A DNA stretch of 33,748 nucleotides from Phycisphaerales bacterium (GCA_023135165.1 JAGLTS010000099.1:1-33748), one strand, 5' to 3'; shown: positions 25,136 to 32,642, numbered from the stretch's first letter. Notes: generated by a model not told the origin, from the sequence alone. Program-made: numbers and translations.

Positions 25136-27297
25136 CGTAGCGACTTCCCATCCATATACTTCGGTTTCCCAACGCCGAGCAGTTCGAGCGCGGTCGGCGC
25201 CACGTCGATGATGTTCGCACCGCGCCCGTTGAGCTTCTCGCTACTGAAAAGTACGCCGGGCACAAGTTCGGGGTGGATGCAATGATCGCCGCTCCACGCC
25301 TTGGTGTTGTCGCTGAACACGCTCGGCCCGCACTTCCCGATCACGGCATCCCACGACACACGATACCCGCTGCGATAGCCGACGATGATGTCCGGCGCCG
25401 CGTCAACATAAGGCCCGTGGTATGCGCGATCACGCGGCACCGCTTCGTGAATCGCGACCTCATTCGACTCATCATCGCGCAAACCCGTCAGCAGATCACA
25501 GAGCTCGCGCAGCAGTTCATCTTTCTCCTTCCCAGGTGAAACGATGCCGTGCCCTTCCCTGCCGCGCTCATTGATGTAGATCCCCGCCAAACCCAGCGCG
25601 TACGCCTTCGTCTTACTCCAGTCGATGTCAGCGAGGTACGCGCCGCTCGGAACCTCCGCGCCGTCTCGAAGCGCAAGGTAGCCGTGCTCGCGCAGCAGCG
25701 CGTTGAGATCCACACCTCGCCGAAACGGCTTGAAACCGTGATCCGACATGACGAACAGGGCGGTATCATCGTCGATCGCGGCAACCGTGCGACCGACGAG
25801 GTCATCCATCTTCTCATACATCTCGCGGATGACATGCTCGTGCGCCGCACGGTCGCCGTTCCGCAGCGCGGGGTGATCGTCGTCGATGAACCGCCAAAAC
25901 ATGTGTTGGATTCGGTCCGGGCCGTCGAACACGCACACGACAAGCCCTCTGCGGATGCGCCGAAGCGAGTCGAAGAACATCTGTTCGCGTTCCGCATGAA
26001 TACCGTATGCCTGCGTGAGAAACGCGTCCTCTGTCATACGTTTCTCGGACAGCGACCACGTATCCTCAGCCAAGCCGAGTGTTGAGAACGTACCCTGCAA
26101 GCGCGCCAGGTACGTCGAATACACTCGCGGATGCGAAATGGGCATCACCGGCTTGTCCGGATCGATCTGGACGGGCGTGCAGTACATCGCAAACGGCCGG
26201 TCGAATTGCTTGAGATGGAATCGGCACACGCCGCGCACCTTCACGAGACCGGGCACCGGGCGGAACGTAACACGGACCCAATCCGTGAACCGACCAGGCG
26301 TGAGCGGGATCTTTTGACCGTTCACGGAAAGAACGACCGACCCGTTGCGGCTGCGCGTAACCTTGAACGGAATGCGCAGCTCGGGATGATCCGCTCGCAA
26401 CGTGTTGTCAGGCCCGCGCAGGAACGATCGCACGGTATCGCCGTTTCGCTCGACTTGGATCACGTCGCCGCCGACCTCGCCATCCGTCGTGCTTCCGTCT
26501 GTGCCGGACTCAGTGAAGTACGAGAAGATGCCATGCGTCCCGCGCAGGTCGGGCACGCACATCGCGGAGAGTTGCACGCCGTGGAATCGGTCCGGCGGAT
26601 AGGTGATGGGAACGCGCAAGACGGCGCTGAAGACGCCCGCCTCACCAAGGACGGTCCAGAAGGGCTTGCTGCGGCGCAGGCCGGTGATCCGCGGCCGACT
26701 CAGCGGGATGACGTATCGGCCAAGCCGAAGCGAGCGCCCACCGGGGCGGATGCTGACCGACGACTGCGTCGGCCGATATGTAGTGGGGTTGCGGGAGATG
26801 AAGTCGAAGATGTTGTGCTTGCCCGGGTTCGCGCCGGTGCTGAAGGAGGACCATGCGACGGGTGAGAGCGGCGGGTACGTTGTGCCAAGGTGGAGATATG
26901 AGCCGGCATCACGCAGCTTGGCGAGGTTGGGCAGCCGACCCTCATCCATGAATCGCTCGGTCAGCGTCGGTTCGAGGCCGTCCAGCCCGAGAACGACGAC
27001 GCGTTTGACGTGGGCGTTGGCGTATGCCCGCCTGCCTCGCAGCGCCCGCCAGATGAACCGGATCGGCCAGGTCAGGGCGAAGAAGACCGCTGAGATGAGT
27101 GCTGACAGAACGACGAGGAACGACCCGAGCAGTGCGATACCAGCCCCAGGGCCGATGTAGGCCTGTTGGGCCGAGTCATCCGCCCCATCCAGCCGATGCA
27201 GGAGCGCGAGAAAGGCGCAAGCCGCAGCAGCCTTGAGCAACGTGGCGCCGCGCCGCCGCCATGCCCGGGCCTCAGAATCTCGTCGAAGCGTCAGCAT
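25114..27297 (-). CDS. Membrane-anchored alkaline-phosphatase-superfamily phosphodiesterase
   Basis: 727 residues from ATG 27297 (GGAG five bases upstream); the frame extends to a TTG at 27327. Two N-terminal helices flank the motif A-Y-I-G-P-G-A-G (about residues 46-53) and end in L-T-W-P-I-R-F-I-W-R-A-L. The catalytic domain follows: V-V-V-L-G-L-D-G-L-E (Asp106), Y-P-P-L-S-P-V-A-W-S-S (Ser145 at the nucleophile position), N-P-G-K-H-N-I-F-D-F, D-R-I-Q-H-M-F-W-R, M-S-D-H-G-F and S-G-D-H-C. It is paralogous to the next gene along the full catalytic region and the beta insert. It is the first gene of the operon and is divergent from the sulfatase-like gene. It would act at the outer face of the inner membrane. 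Confidence 0.87.
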   Translation of the reverse strand: MLTLRRDSEARAWRRRGATLLKAAAACAFLALLHRLDGADDSAQQAYIGPGAGIALLGSFLVVLSALISAVFFALTWPIRFIWRALRGRRAYANAHVKRVVVLGLDGLEPTLTERFMDEGRLPNLAKLRDAGSYLHLGTTYPPLSPVAWSSFSTGANPGKHNIFDFISRNPTTYRPTQSSVSIRPGGRSLRLGRYVIPLSRPRITGLRRSKPFWTVLGEAGVFSAVLRVPITYPPDRFHGVQLSAMCVPDLRGTHGIFSYFTESGTDGSTTDGEVGGDVIQVERNGDTVRSFLRGPDNTLRADHPELRIPFKVTRSRNGSVVLSVNGQKIPLTPGRFTDWVRVTFRPVPGLVKVRGVCRFHLKQFDRPFAMYCTPVQIDPDKPVMPISHPRVYSTYLARLQGTFSTLGLAEDTWSLSEKRMTEDAFLTQAYGIHAEREQMFFDSLRRIRRGLVVCVFDGPDRIQHMFWRFIDDDHPALRNGDRAAHEHVIREMYEKMDDLVGRTVAAIDDDTALFVMSDHGFKPFRRGVDLNALLREHGYLALRDGAEVPSGAYLADIDWSKTKAYALGLAGIYINERGREGHGIVSPGKEKDELLRELCDLLTGLRDDESNEVAIHEAVPRDRAYHGPYVDAAPDIIVGYRSGYRVSWDAVIGKCGPSVFSDNTKAWSGDHCIHPELVPGVLFSSEKLNGRGANIIDVAPTALELLGVGKPKYMDGKSLRCVEERS

Positions 27298-27366
27298 CAC
27301 ATCTCCGCGCAGCCCGCAAGATACCAAGTCCCGGTCGCATGGATTCCGCGCGGGGTGCCGGCGCTG

Positions 27367-27395
27367 TTGTGGCGGACCGTCTGTGACCCGACAAT
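27367..27395 (+). promoter_or_regulatory. Candidate promoter of the sulfatase-like gene
   Basis: TTGTGG (27367-27372) and GACAAT (27390-27395) are spaced by 17 bases, placing the transcript start near 27402. That would leave the in-frame GTG at 27396 outside the message and supports the GTG at 27450 as the translation start. It is a moderate match by eye. Confidence 0.3.
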
Positions 27396-27449
27396 GTGGG
27401 TTCCACGTTGCTCAAACGCCGGGCTGCCTGCCCGCGGAAAGGCGAACCC

Positions 27450-28898
27450 GTGTCGCTCAGCTCACCCAACCGAAAGACCATCGCCACCCTGCTCGCCGCT
27501 GCACTGATGCTGCCCACGGGTTGCGACCGCAGCGAGCCGCAGGATGAACCGGGAAGCCCCCCCGCTGCCATCGCCGCCGGCCCGAGCGTGTTGCTCATCA
27601 CCATCGACACCACACGGGCTGACCATCTCAGTTGCTATGGCTGGCCGGAGACGACAAGCCCGAACCTCGACCGCCTTGCCGAGCGGGGCGTCCTGTTCGA
27701 GCGTGCCTACGTTCAAGCGTCGGTGACGCCCGTCTCACATGCGTGCATTCTCACGGGGCTGCACACCTACAACCACGGGCTGCGATTCCTGCACGGGTAC
27801 GAGATGACGACGCTTCCCGATTCGTGCACCACGGCTGCCGAGTTCTTCCATGACGCCGGCTACGACACCGCCGCCTTCGTCAGCGCGTTTCCCGTCGCCA
27901 AACGCTTCGGCCTGCACCAGGGATTCGATGTCTTCGACCAGGACTTCCTCACCGGTCCCGAGGAGGGCCGTGTCTCGCAGCAGGGCACGATCAACACGGG
28001 CCTCAACCAGCGCCGTGCAGACAAGACGACGGACCTCGCGCTTGCCTGGCTCAAGAAGCAGCACGACCCGTTCTTTATGTGGGTTCACTACTTCGACCCG
28101 CACGATCCGATGGTCGTCCCGCCGACCGATTTTGTCGACCCGTCGGCGCTCACGGGTACGCAGCAAGAGAAGCTGCGCTCGCTCTATGACGCTGAGATCC
28201 GCTTCATGGATCAGCAGATCGGCCGGCTGTTCGACAAGCTTGATCTCGATAACACCGTCATCGCGGTCATCGCCGATCACGGGGAAGGCTTGGGCGATCA
28301 CGACTGGTGGACGCACGGCATCCTGTACGAAGAGCAGATCCACGTGCCGATGATCGTCGCGGCGCCGTCGGTCCCGGCCGGGCGGCGTGTGCCCCACAAC
28401 GTGCGGTCGATTGACCTGTTGCCGACGATTCTTGATGTGGCGGGCTTCGATGCGCAGGCTCAGCCGGCGATGGATGGTCAATCACTTGTCCCGCTTTTTG
28501 AGCCTGACGCGCCGGACCCAGGCTTGACGATCTACAGCGATGCGCTCGATCTGAAGATGTACCGCTTCGCCACGCTCGACCCGGCCATCCGATTCGTCGA
28601 TCGCAAGCCCGACATGCTGCTCTCGCTGATCATCGGCGACCACAAGTACATCCATCACTTCATGCATCATCAGGAAAGCGAACTGTTTGACTTGGCGCAG
28701 GACCCGGACGAGTCGCACAACCTGGCGCAGGCCTCGCCGGAGATCGTCATGCGTATGCGACAGGAGCTGCAAGCACTGGACTGCCTGCCCAAACGGCCCG
28801 AACAGACCGAAAAGCCGATGTCGGATGAGGATGCTCGCCGACTGCGCTCGCTCGGGTATGTCGGAGGTGATGAGGAGGAAGAAGAGGACGACGATTGA
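27450..28898 (+). CDS. Sulfatase-like (alkaline phosphatase superfamily) predicted lipoprotein with Thr at the nucleophile position
   Basis: 482 residues from GTG 27450, seven bases after AAGG; an earlier in-frame GTG (27396) gives an unlikely basic extension. The signal peptide ends L-P-T-G-C, so Cys25 may be lipidated. Sulfatase-fold motifs follow: L-L-I-T-I-D-T-T-R-A-D-H-L (metal Asp53), V-T-P-V-S-H-A-C-I-L-T-G (nucleophile region, Thr93), H-Y-F-D-P-H-D-P, I-A-D-H-G-E-G-L-G-D-H and H-G-I-L-Y-E-E. The formylglycine motif C/S-x-P-x-R is absent, so it is unlikely to be a classical sulfatase and may be a phospho- or phosphoethanolamine-type hydrolase or transferase. It ends in R-R-L-R-S-L-G-Y-V-G-G and an acidic run. 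It is divergent from the phosphodiesterase operon. Confidence 0.82.
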   Translation: MSLSSPNRKTIATLLAAALMLPTGCDRSEPQDEPGSPPAAIAAGPSVLLITIDTTRADHLSCYGWPETTSPNLDRLAERGVLFERAYVQASVTPVSHACILTGLHTYNHGLRFLHGYEMTTLPDSCTTAAEFFHDAGYDTAAFVSAFPVAKRFGLHQGFDVFDQDFLTGPEEGRVSQQGTINTGLNQRRADKTTDLALAWLKKQHDPFFMWVHYFDPHDPMVVPPTDFVDPSALTGTQQEKLRSLYDAEIRFMDQQIGRLFDKLDLDNTVIAVIADHGEGLGDHDWWTHGILYEEQIHVPMIVAAPSVPAGRRVPHNVRSIDLLPTILDVAGFDAQAQPAMDGQSLVPLFEPDAPDPGLTIYSDALDLKMYRFATLDPAIRFVDRKPDMLLSLIIGDHKYIHHFMHHQESELFDLAQDPDESHNLAQASPEIVMRMRQELQALDCLPKRPEQTEKPMSDEDARRLRSLGYVGGDEEEEEDDD

Positions 28899-28910
28899 GC
28901 AAGATTGCTC
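28897..28910. terminator. Weak hairpin between convergent sulfatase-like and mtnA genes
   Basis: GAGCAA-GA-TTGCTC forms a 6-bp stem overlapping the last two bases of the sulfatase-like stop codon. There is no T run on either side, so termination here is doubtful. It is the only structure seen in the 30-base gap. Confidence 0.2.
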
Positions 28911-28928
28911 GCGTGTGCCCCGTGTTGG

Positions 28929-30074
28929 TCACGGCATCAGATCCGTCTCGTTGCGGATTCTCTCCTGCGGTTGGCCTGTATGGCCCGCCGCTTCGGGGTA
29001 CAAAGCTGCCAGACCATCCGCGTTCGCAGGACACGGTCCGCGCTCCGTGATGAGTGCCGTCACCAGGCGCGCCGGTGTGACGTCGAACGCGTAGTTCGCT
29101 GCGGCGCTGCCCGCCGGACCGATCGTGACCGTCACCTGTGACCCTTGGTCGTCCCGGCCGGTCACTTGCGTGACCTCACGCGCATCCCGCTCTTCGATCG
29201 GGATCTGATCGACGCCGTCCGTGATCGACCAGTCGATCGTCGTGCCGGGCAACGCGACATAGAACGGCACACCGTTGTCATGGGCAGCGAGCGCCTTGAG
29301 ATACGTCCCAATCTTGTTGCAGACATCGCCCGATGCGGTGGTGCGATCGGTTCCGACGATGCAGCAATCCACCAGGCCGTGCTGCATGAGGTGGCCGCCC
29401 GTGTTGTCCGCGATGATCGTGTGCGGAACGCCGTGCTGCGCGAGTTCCCATGCGGTGAGGTTCGCACCTTGGTTGCGCGGGCGCGTCTCGTCGACCCACA
29501 CGTGGACGGGGAGCCCATCATCGTGTGCCATGTAAATCGGCGCCAGCGCGGTGCCCCAGTCCACGGTTGCGAGCCAGCCTGCGTTGCAATGTGTGAGGAT
29601 GTTCAGCCGATCCCCTCGCTGTTTGTCGTGCAGAGCAAGCAACAGGCCAAGCCCGTGCTTGCCGATCGCGCGGTTCGTCGCCACATCGTCATCACACAAC
29701 ACCGCTGCCCGCCGGTACGCCGCGGTAGCTCGCTCCGTCTCCGGCAGCGCCGCCACCGCCTCCCGCATCGCGTCAATCGCCCAGCGCAGGTTCACAGCCG
29801 TCGGCCGGGTCTGCAGCAGCAGATCACACGCTGTGGACAACGACGCATCCGACGAATCGCTGCGCAGCGCGAGCGCCAGGCCGTACGCAGCGGTGGCTCC
29901 GATGAGCGGCGCACCGCGAACGACCATCGTGCGGATCGCGCTCGCTGCATCATCCAGAGTCGTCAGGCGGGCCATGATGAATTCGTGAGGCAGTTTCGTC
30001 TGATCGACGACCTCAACCGACCAGCCGTCGCTCGCCAGGGTGATTGATCGATACGGCGTGCCATCTACGTTCAT
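28929..30074 (-). CDS. mtnA: S-methyl-5-thioribose-1-phosphate isomerase
   Basis: 381 residues from ATG 30074, six bases after GGGAG; an upstream extension of the frame to 30176 looks non-coding. The family motifs are M-V-V-R-G-A-P-L-I-G, T-H-C-N-A-G (catalytic Cys near residue 160), V-D-E-T-R-P-R-N-Q-G, I-V-G-T-D-R (catalytic Asp near 240) and N-K-I-G-T-Y. The enzyme converts methylthioribose-1-phosphate to methylthioribulose-1-phosphate, and can also isomerise 5-deoxyribose-1-phosphate. It is divergent from a class II aldolase gene starting 130 bases away, which fits the next step of the same salvage route. Related eIF2B-alpha-type proteins lack this full motif set. Confidence 0.95.
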   Translation of the reverse strand: MNVDGTPYRSITLASDGWSVEVVDQTKLPHEFIMARLTTLDDAASAIRTMVVRGAPLIGATAAYGLALALRSDSSDASLSTACDLLLQTRPTAVNLRWAIDAMREAVAALPETERATAAYRRAAVLCDDDVATNRAIGKHGLGLLLALHDKQRGDRLNILTHCNAGWLATVDWGTALAPIYMAHDDGLPVHVWVDETRPRNQGANLTAWELAQHGVPHTIIADNTGGHLMQHGLVDCCIVGTDRTTASGDVCNKIGTYLKALAAHDNGVPFYVALPGTTIDWSITDGVDQIPIEERDAREVTQVTGRDDQGSQVTVTIGPAGSAAANYAFDVTPARLVTALITERGPCPANADGLAALYPEAAGHTGQPQERIRNETDLMP

Positions 30075-30167
30075 GTCGTGCTCCCGATGTGATGCGCTCG
30101 CATGGTGCGGGACGCTACCGGTGATGCTAACTGATGGTCCCCGCTGACGGACGGCGATACACTGCGC

Positions 30168-30197
30168 TTGCCTCACAGTTGCCCGTGGGCCGATTAT
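30168..30197 (+). promoter_or_regulatory. Candidate promoter giving a leaderless aldolase transcript
   Basis: TTGCCT (30168-30173) and GATTAT (30192-30197) are separated by 18 bases. The predicted start falls on or next to the ATG at 30205, and no Shine-Dalgarno sequence is visible. The spacing suggests a leaderless message, but both hexamers are imperfect. Confidence 0.25.
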
Positions 30198-30204
30198 TTC
30201 CGCG

Positions 30205-31434
30205 ATGAAACGAGACCGCAGCCATTTCGCCGATGTTCAGCAGCACGTCGCGGCGACGATGCGGCGGATCTATCGCTACGGCATGACGACCATGTCAGGC
30301 GGCAACGTCTCCTGCCGAGATGAGGCAGGCGATCTCTGGATCACACCCTCCGGGCTTGACAAGGCTCGTGTGCAGCCCGCGGACATCGTTCGCATCACAG
30401 CCGACGGGGCGATCGAGGGAGATGGCAAGCCGTCCTCTGAGCATCCGTTTCATCAACGGATCTGCCGCGATCGGCCTGATGTTCGAGCGATCGTCCACGC
30501 CCATCCCGCTGCGCTTGTCGCACTGAGCATCTGCCACGAGATCCCCGACACGACGATCCTCGCCCACGCCCACCGCATCTGTGGAACGGTTCGCCGAGTT
30601 CCGTACGAGCCGTTCGGCAGCGATGCGCTCGCCCGCGAGGTCGCCCGCACGTTGGCGGATGGCGCTGTGTGCGCCATACTTGACAATCATGGCGTCGTCA
30701 CCGTCGGCGCCGACCTGCGCGAAGCGTTCGCCCGTCTCGAAACGCTTGAGTTCACCGCGCGGACGTTCATCGCGGCGCATCGGCTCGGCTGTGTGCAGCG
30801 CCTCACCGTCGAGCAGATCGACCATGCGCGACTGGATTGGGAACCCAACGCCGACCTGCAGCCGATGTATGAAGGCGAGCACGCTCTTCGGCGAGAAGTG
30901 TGCCGACTGGTTCGACGAGCGCACCGGCGTCATCTCATCACGAGCGCGTGGGGCACGTTCTCCGCACGCCTGGGAGGGGATGCGTTCCTCATCACGACGC
31001 ACGATGCAGATCGGGCGACGATCCGGCCGGGTGAGTTGGCGTGCATTAGCGGCATGCCGTCAGATAGCACCGTGATGATGCACCGCGCGATCTACGAGAA
31101 GCACGCACAGATCGGCGCGGTGATTCGCGCCGCCCCGGCGAGCGCCGCTGCGTTTAGCGTGAGCAATGCACCTTTCAACGCACGCTGCACGGGCGAGAGT
31201 GCCCTGCTGCTCCGCGATGTGGCGCGCGTGTCGTTTGATGCGTTCTGCGAGCGACCCGAGCGGATCGCGGAGATCGTGTCGCTCGATCGGCCGACCGCGA
31301 TCATCGAGAACGCCGGCATCCTCGTCGTCGGCACGTCCGCTCAGGATGCCTTCAATCGGCTGGAGGTACTGGAGTTGACCGCCGAGTCAACGATCGACGC
31401 CGCAGCACTCGGCGACGTTGTCACACCGTCCTGA
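30205..31434 (+). CDS. Class II aldolase/adducin-type protein with a second, degenerate domain
   Basis: 409 residues made of two tandem class II aldolase domains. Domain 1 (about 8-200) is intact: G-G-N-V-S-C-R, T-P-S-G-L-D, K-P-S-S-E-H (catalytic Glu79), V-H-A-H-P (zinc His98 and His100) and L-D-N-H-G-V-V (zinc His162). Domain 2 (about 225-400) keeps the outline but has I-R-A-A-P for HAH and E-N-A-G-I-L for DNHG, and lacks the Glu. The family includes MtnB (methylthioribulose-1-phosphate dehydratase), fuculose-1-phosphate aldolase and the Ald2 aldolase of the DHAP shunt. Beside mtnA the substrate is most likely methylthioribulose-1-phosphate or 5-deoxyribulose-1-phosphate. Ordinary members are about 200-230 residues and form tetramers, so the fusion may be a built-in dimer with one silent half. 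Confidence 0.82.
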   Translation: MKRDRSHFADVQQHVAATMRRIYRYGMTTMSGGNVSCRDEAGDLWITPSGLDKARVQPADIVRITADGAIEGDGKPSSEHPFHQRICRDRPDVRAIVHAHPAALVALSICHEIPDTTILAHAHRICGTVRRVPYEPFGSDALAREVARTLADGAVCAILDNHGVVTVGADLREAFARLETLEFTARTFIAAHRLGCVQRLTVEQIDHARLDWEPNADLQPMYEGEHALRREVCRLVRRAHRRHLITSAWGTFSARLGGDAFLITTHDADRATIRPGELACISGMPSDSTVMMHRAIYEKHAQIGAVIRAAPASAAAFSVSNAPFNARCTGESALLLRDVARVSFDAFCERPERIAEIVSLDRPTAIIENAGILVVGTSAQDAFNRLEVLELTAESTIDAAALGDVVTPS

Positions 31435-31442
31435 TCCAGAAC

Positions 31443-31473
31443 GCCCCGACGCGGAGGCGGCGTGGGGCTGTTT
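31443..31473 (+). terminator. Possible terminator after the aldolase gene
   Basis: GCCCC (31443-31447) pairs with GGGGC (31464-31468), and ACGC (31449-31452) with GCGT (31460-31463), leaving a one-base bulge. TGTTT follows. It begins eight bases after the stop codon. The T run is short. Confidence 0.45.
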
Positions 31474-31522
31474 ACTGCACTGACGCGCGTCGTAACGCCA
31501 TGCTCGCAAGGCGATCGAGGAG

Positions 31523-31567
31523 GCCCGGCCAAGATGGCCGGGCTATGTGCACAAACCGAGCGGTTTG
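31523..31567. repeat. Two adjacent perfect inverted repeats in an intergenic gap
   Basis: GCCCGGCC-AAGAT-GGCCGGGC (31523-31543) has an 8-bp stem. CAAACCG-AG-CGGTTTG (31552-31567) has a 7-bp stem only eight bases further on. They lie between the aldolase terminator and a kinase remnant, without a gene to serve. They could be a dispersed palindromic element, protein-binding sites or the scar of a lost gene. Confidence 0.5.
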
Positions 31568-31606
31568 AGTTCTGGGGAGCGTGTGGCGGAGGAAAAGCCC
31601 CGCTGA

Positions 31607-31855
31607 CGTCGATGGAATAAGTACGACAACACCATCAACTCAGAAGGGCATGCCACGATTGTCGATCATCAAGGGCGGGCGATCTTCGCACCATTTGAGC
31701 GCGGTGAAGGTGATCCGAGCCACACGATCCCCGGCGTGGGACTCGGACTCGCCCTGTCGCGCGGACTCGCCCGCGACCTCGGCGGGGACCTCGCATGTGA
31801 CGGATGCGTCTCGCCCGGCGCGTGCCTCACACTGACGCTGCCAACCCACGGCTGA
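31607..31855 (+). pseudogene. Remnant of a histidine kinase ATPase domain
   Basis: An open stretch from just after a stop at 31604-31606 to TGA at 31853-31855 encodes about 82 residues with no usable start. It reads ...V-D-H-Q-G-R-A-I-F-A-P-F-E-R-G..., then I-P-G-V-G-L-G-L-A-L-S-R-G-L-A, then D-L-G-G-D-L, and ends C-L-T-L-T-L-P. These are the F box, the G2 box (GxGLGL) and the final strand of a HATPase_c domain, in the right order and spacing to the true C-terminus. The dimerisation and phospho-acceptor His region and the N box are missing. I interpret it as the decayed 3' end of a sensor kinase gene. Confidence 0.75.
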
Positions 31856-31873
31856 TCCGCCTGAAGCGCATCG

Positions 31874-32422
31874 CTACACCCGCGTCGGCTCGGCGTCCGA
31901 CCCTTCTTCTTCATCCGGCGATGTCCGGGCGTTCGCACCGAGCATCCACGCGCAGCCGCACTCGGGGCAGACCGTCATCCCGTCATCCGGATCGGTAGGC
32001 AGATGTGTCACGTCGTAGCCGCAATGCGGGCAGCGCGAGTACCTGAGCATCGCGGCGGCGATGTGGCTGAAGCGCGCCCGCTTCAGGAAGTGCCAGACCA
32101 CGAGGAATACGACGGAGAAGTACAACATGGCGGAAGTCTTGGCATAGGGGGCGTCACGGAATCCATCCATGATGAGCGAATGAGTGAACAAGCCTCCGAC
32201 CAGGAGCAGTGCGATCACGCTGATAGTGAGCGCGCCTCGCTCCTTTCCCGAGATTCGCACGCCTTTCTCTTGAGCGATGGCGCGCAGCGTGTCAGCGTCG
32301 ATCACATCGTGCTGACGCAGCAGGTACATCGCGACCGGGTCCAACAGCGTCACCGACCTGCCCCGCGCATCCTTGGCCCGTAGGCGCTTGCTTTTTTTCA
32401 TCTTGTGCGGTTCGCTCATCAT
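31874..32422 (-). CDS. Two-helix membrane protein with C-terminal zinc ribbon
   Basis: About 182 residues from ATG 32422 (AGGG just upstream); a GTG at 32452 would add ten residues. It has a basic N-terminus (HKMKKSKRLRAKDARGR), a short helical region, two hydrophobic helices (GALTISVIALLLVGGLFTHS and SAMLYFSVVFLVVWHFL) and a cytoplasmic zinc ribbon C-P-H-C-G-Y-D ... C-P-E-C-G-C, then an acidic tail. Similar CPxCGYDL...CPECG ribbons are common in planctomycete membrane proteins of unknown function. Its 3' end lies 18 bases from the kinase remnant and converges on it. It is divergent from the acetyltransferase gene. Confidence 0.75.
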   Translation of the reverse strand: MMSEPHKMKKSKRLRAKDARGRSVTLLDPVAMYLLRQHDVIDADTLRAIAQEKGVRISGKERGALTISVIALLLVGGLFTHSLIMDGFRDAPYAKTSAMLYFSVVFLVVWHFLKRARFSHIAAAMLRYSRCPHCGYDVTHLPTDPDDGMTVCPECGCAWMLGANARTSPDEEEGSDAEPTRV

Positions 32423-32642
32423 CCAGCCCTGACGCACCGTCGTGTTCTGCACAGCTGAGTGCCTTACCTATGCCACCGCTCGACATCTTACGCCGATTCT
32501 ACCAGGCAGTCGGCGCGAGGCTGCTCATCAACAGCGCTCCGGTCGCGAAGTCACGCATCGGCCGGCGGACCCGCAACCGGGCAGTGATCGCTCTGTAGGA
32601 TGATTGCCTCGCAGGCGCGCATCACGAGGACCGAACCATTGC

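Noticed and set aside
27710-27760. Formylglycine sulfatase active site in the sulfatase-like gene
   Set aside because: The segment reads VTPVSHACILTG, with no C/S-x-P-x-R; Thr occupies the aligned nucleophile position.
31581-31835. 84-residue open frame starting at 31581
   Set aside because: It overlaps the histidine kinase remnant in another frame; only the remnant frame shows protein-family motifs.
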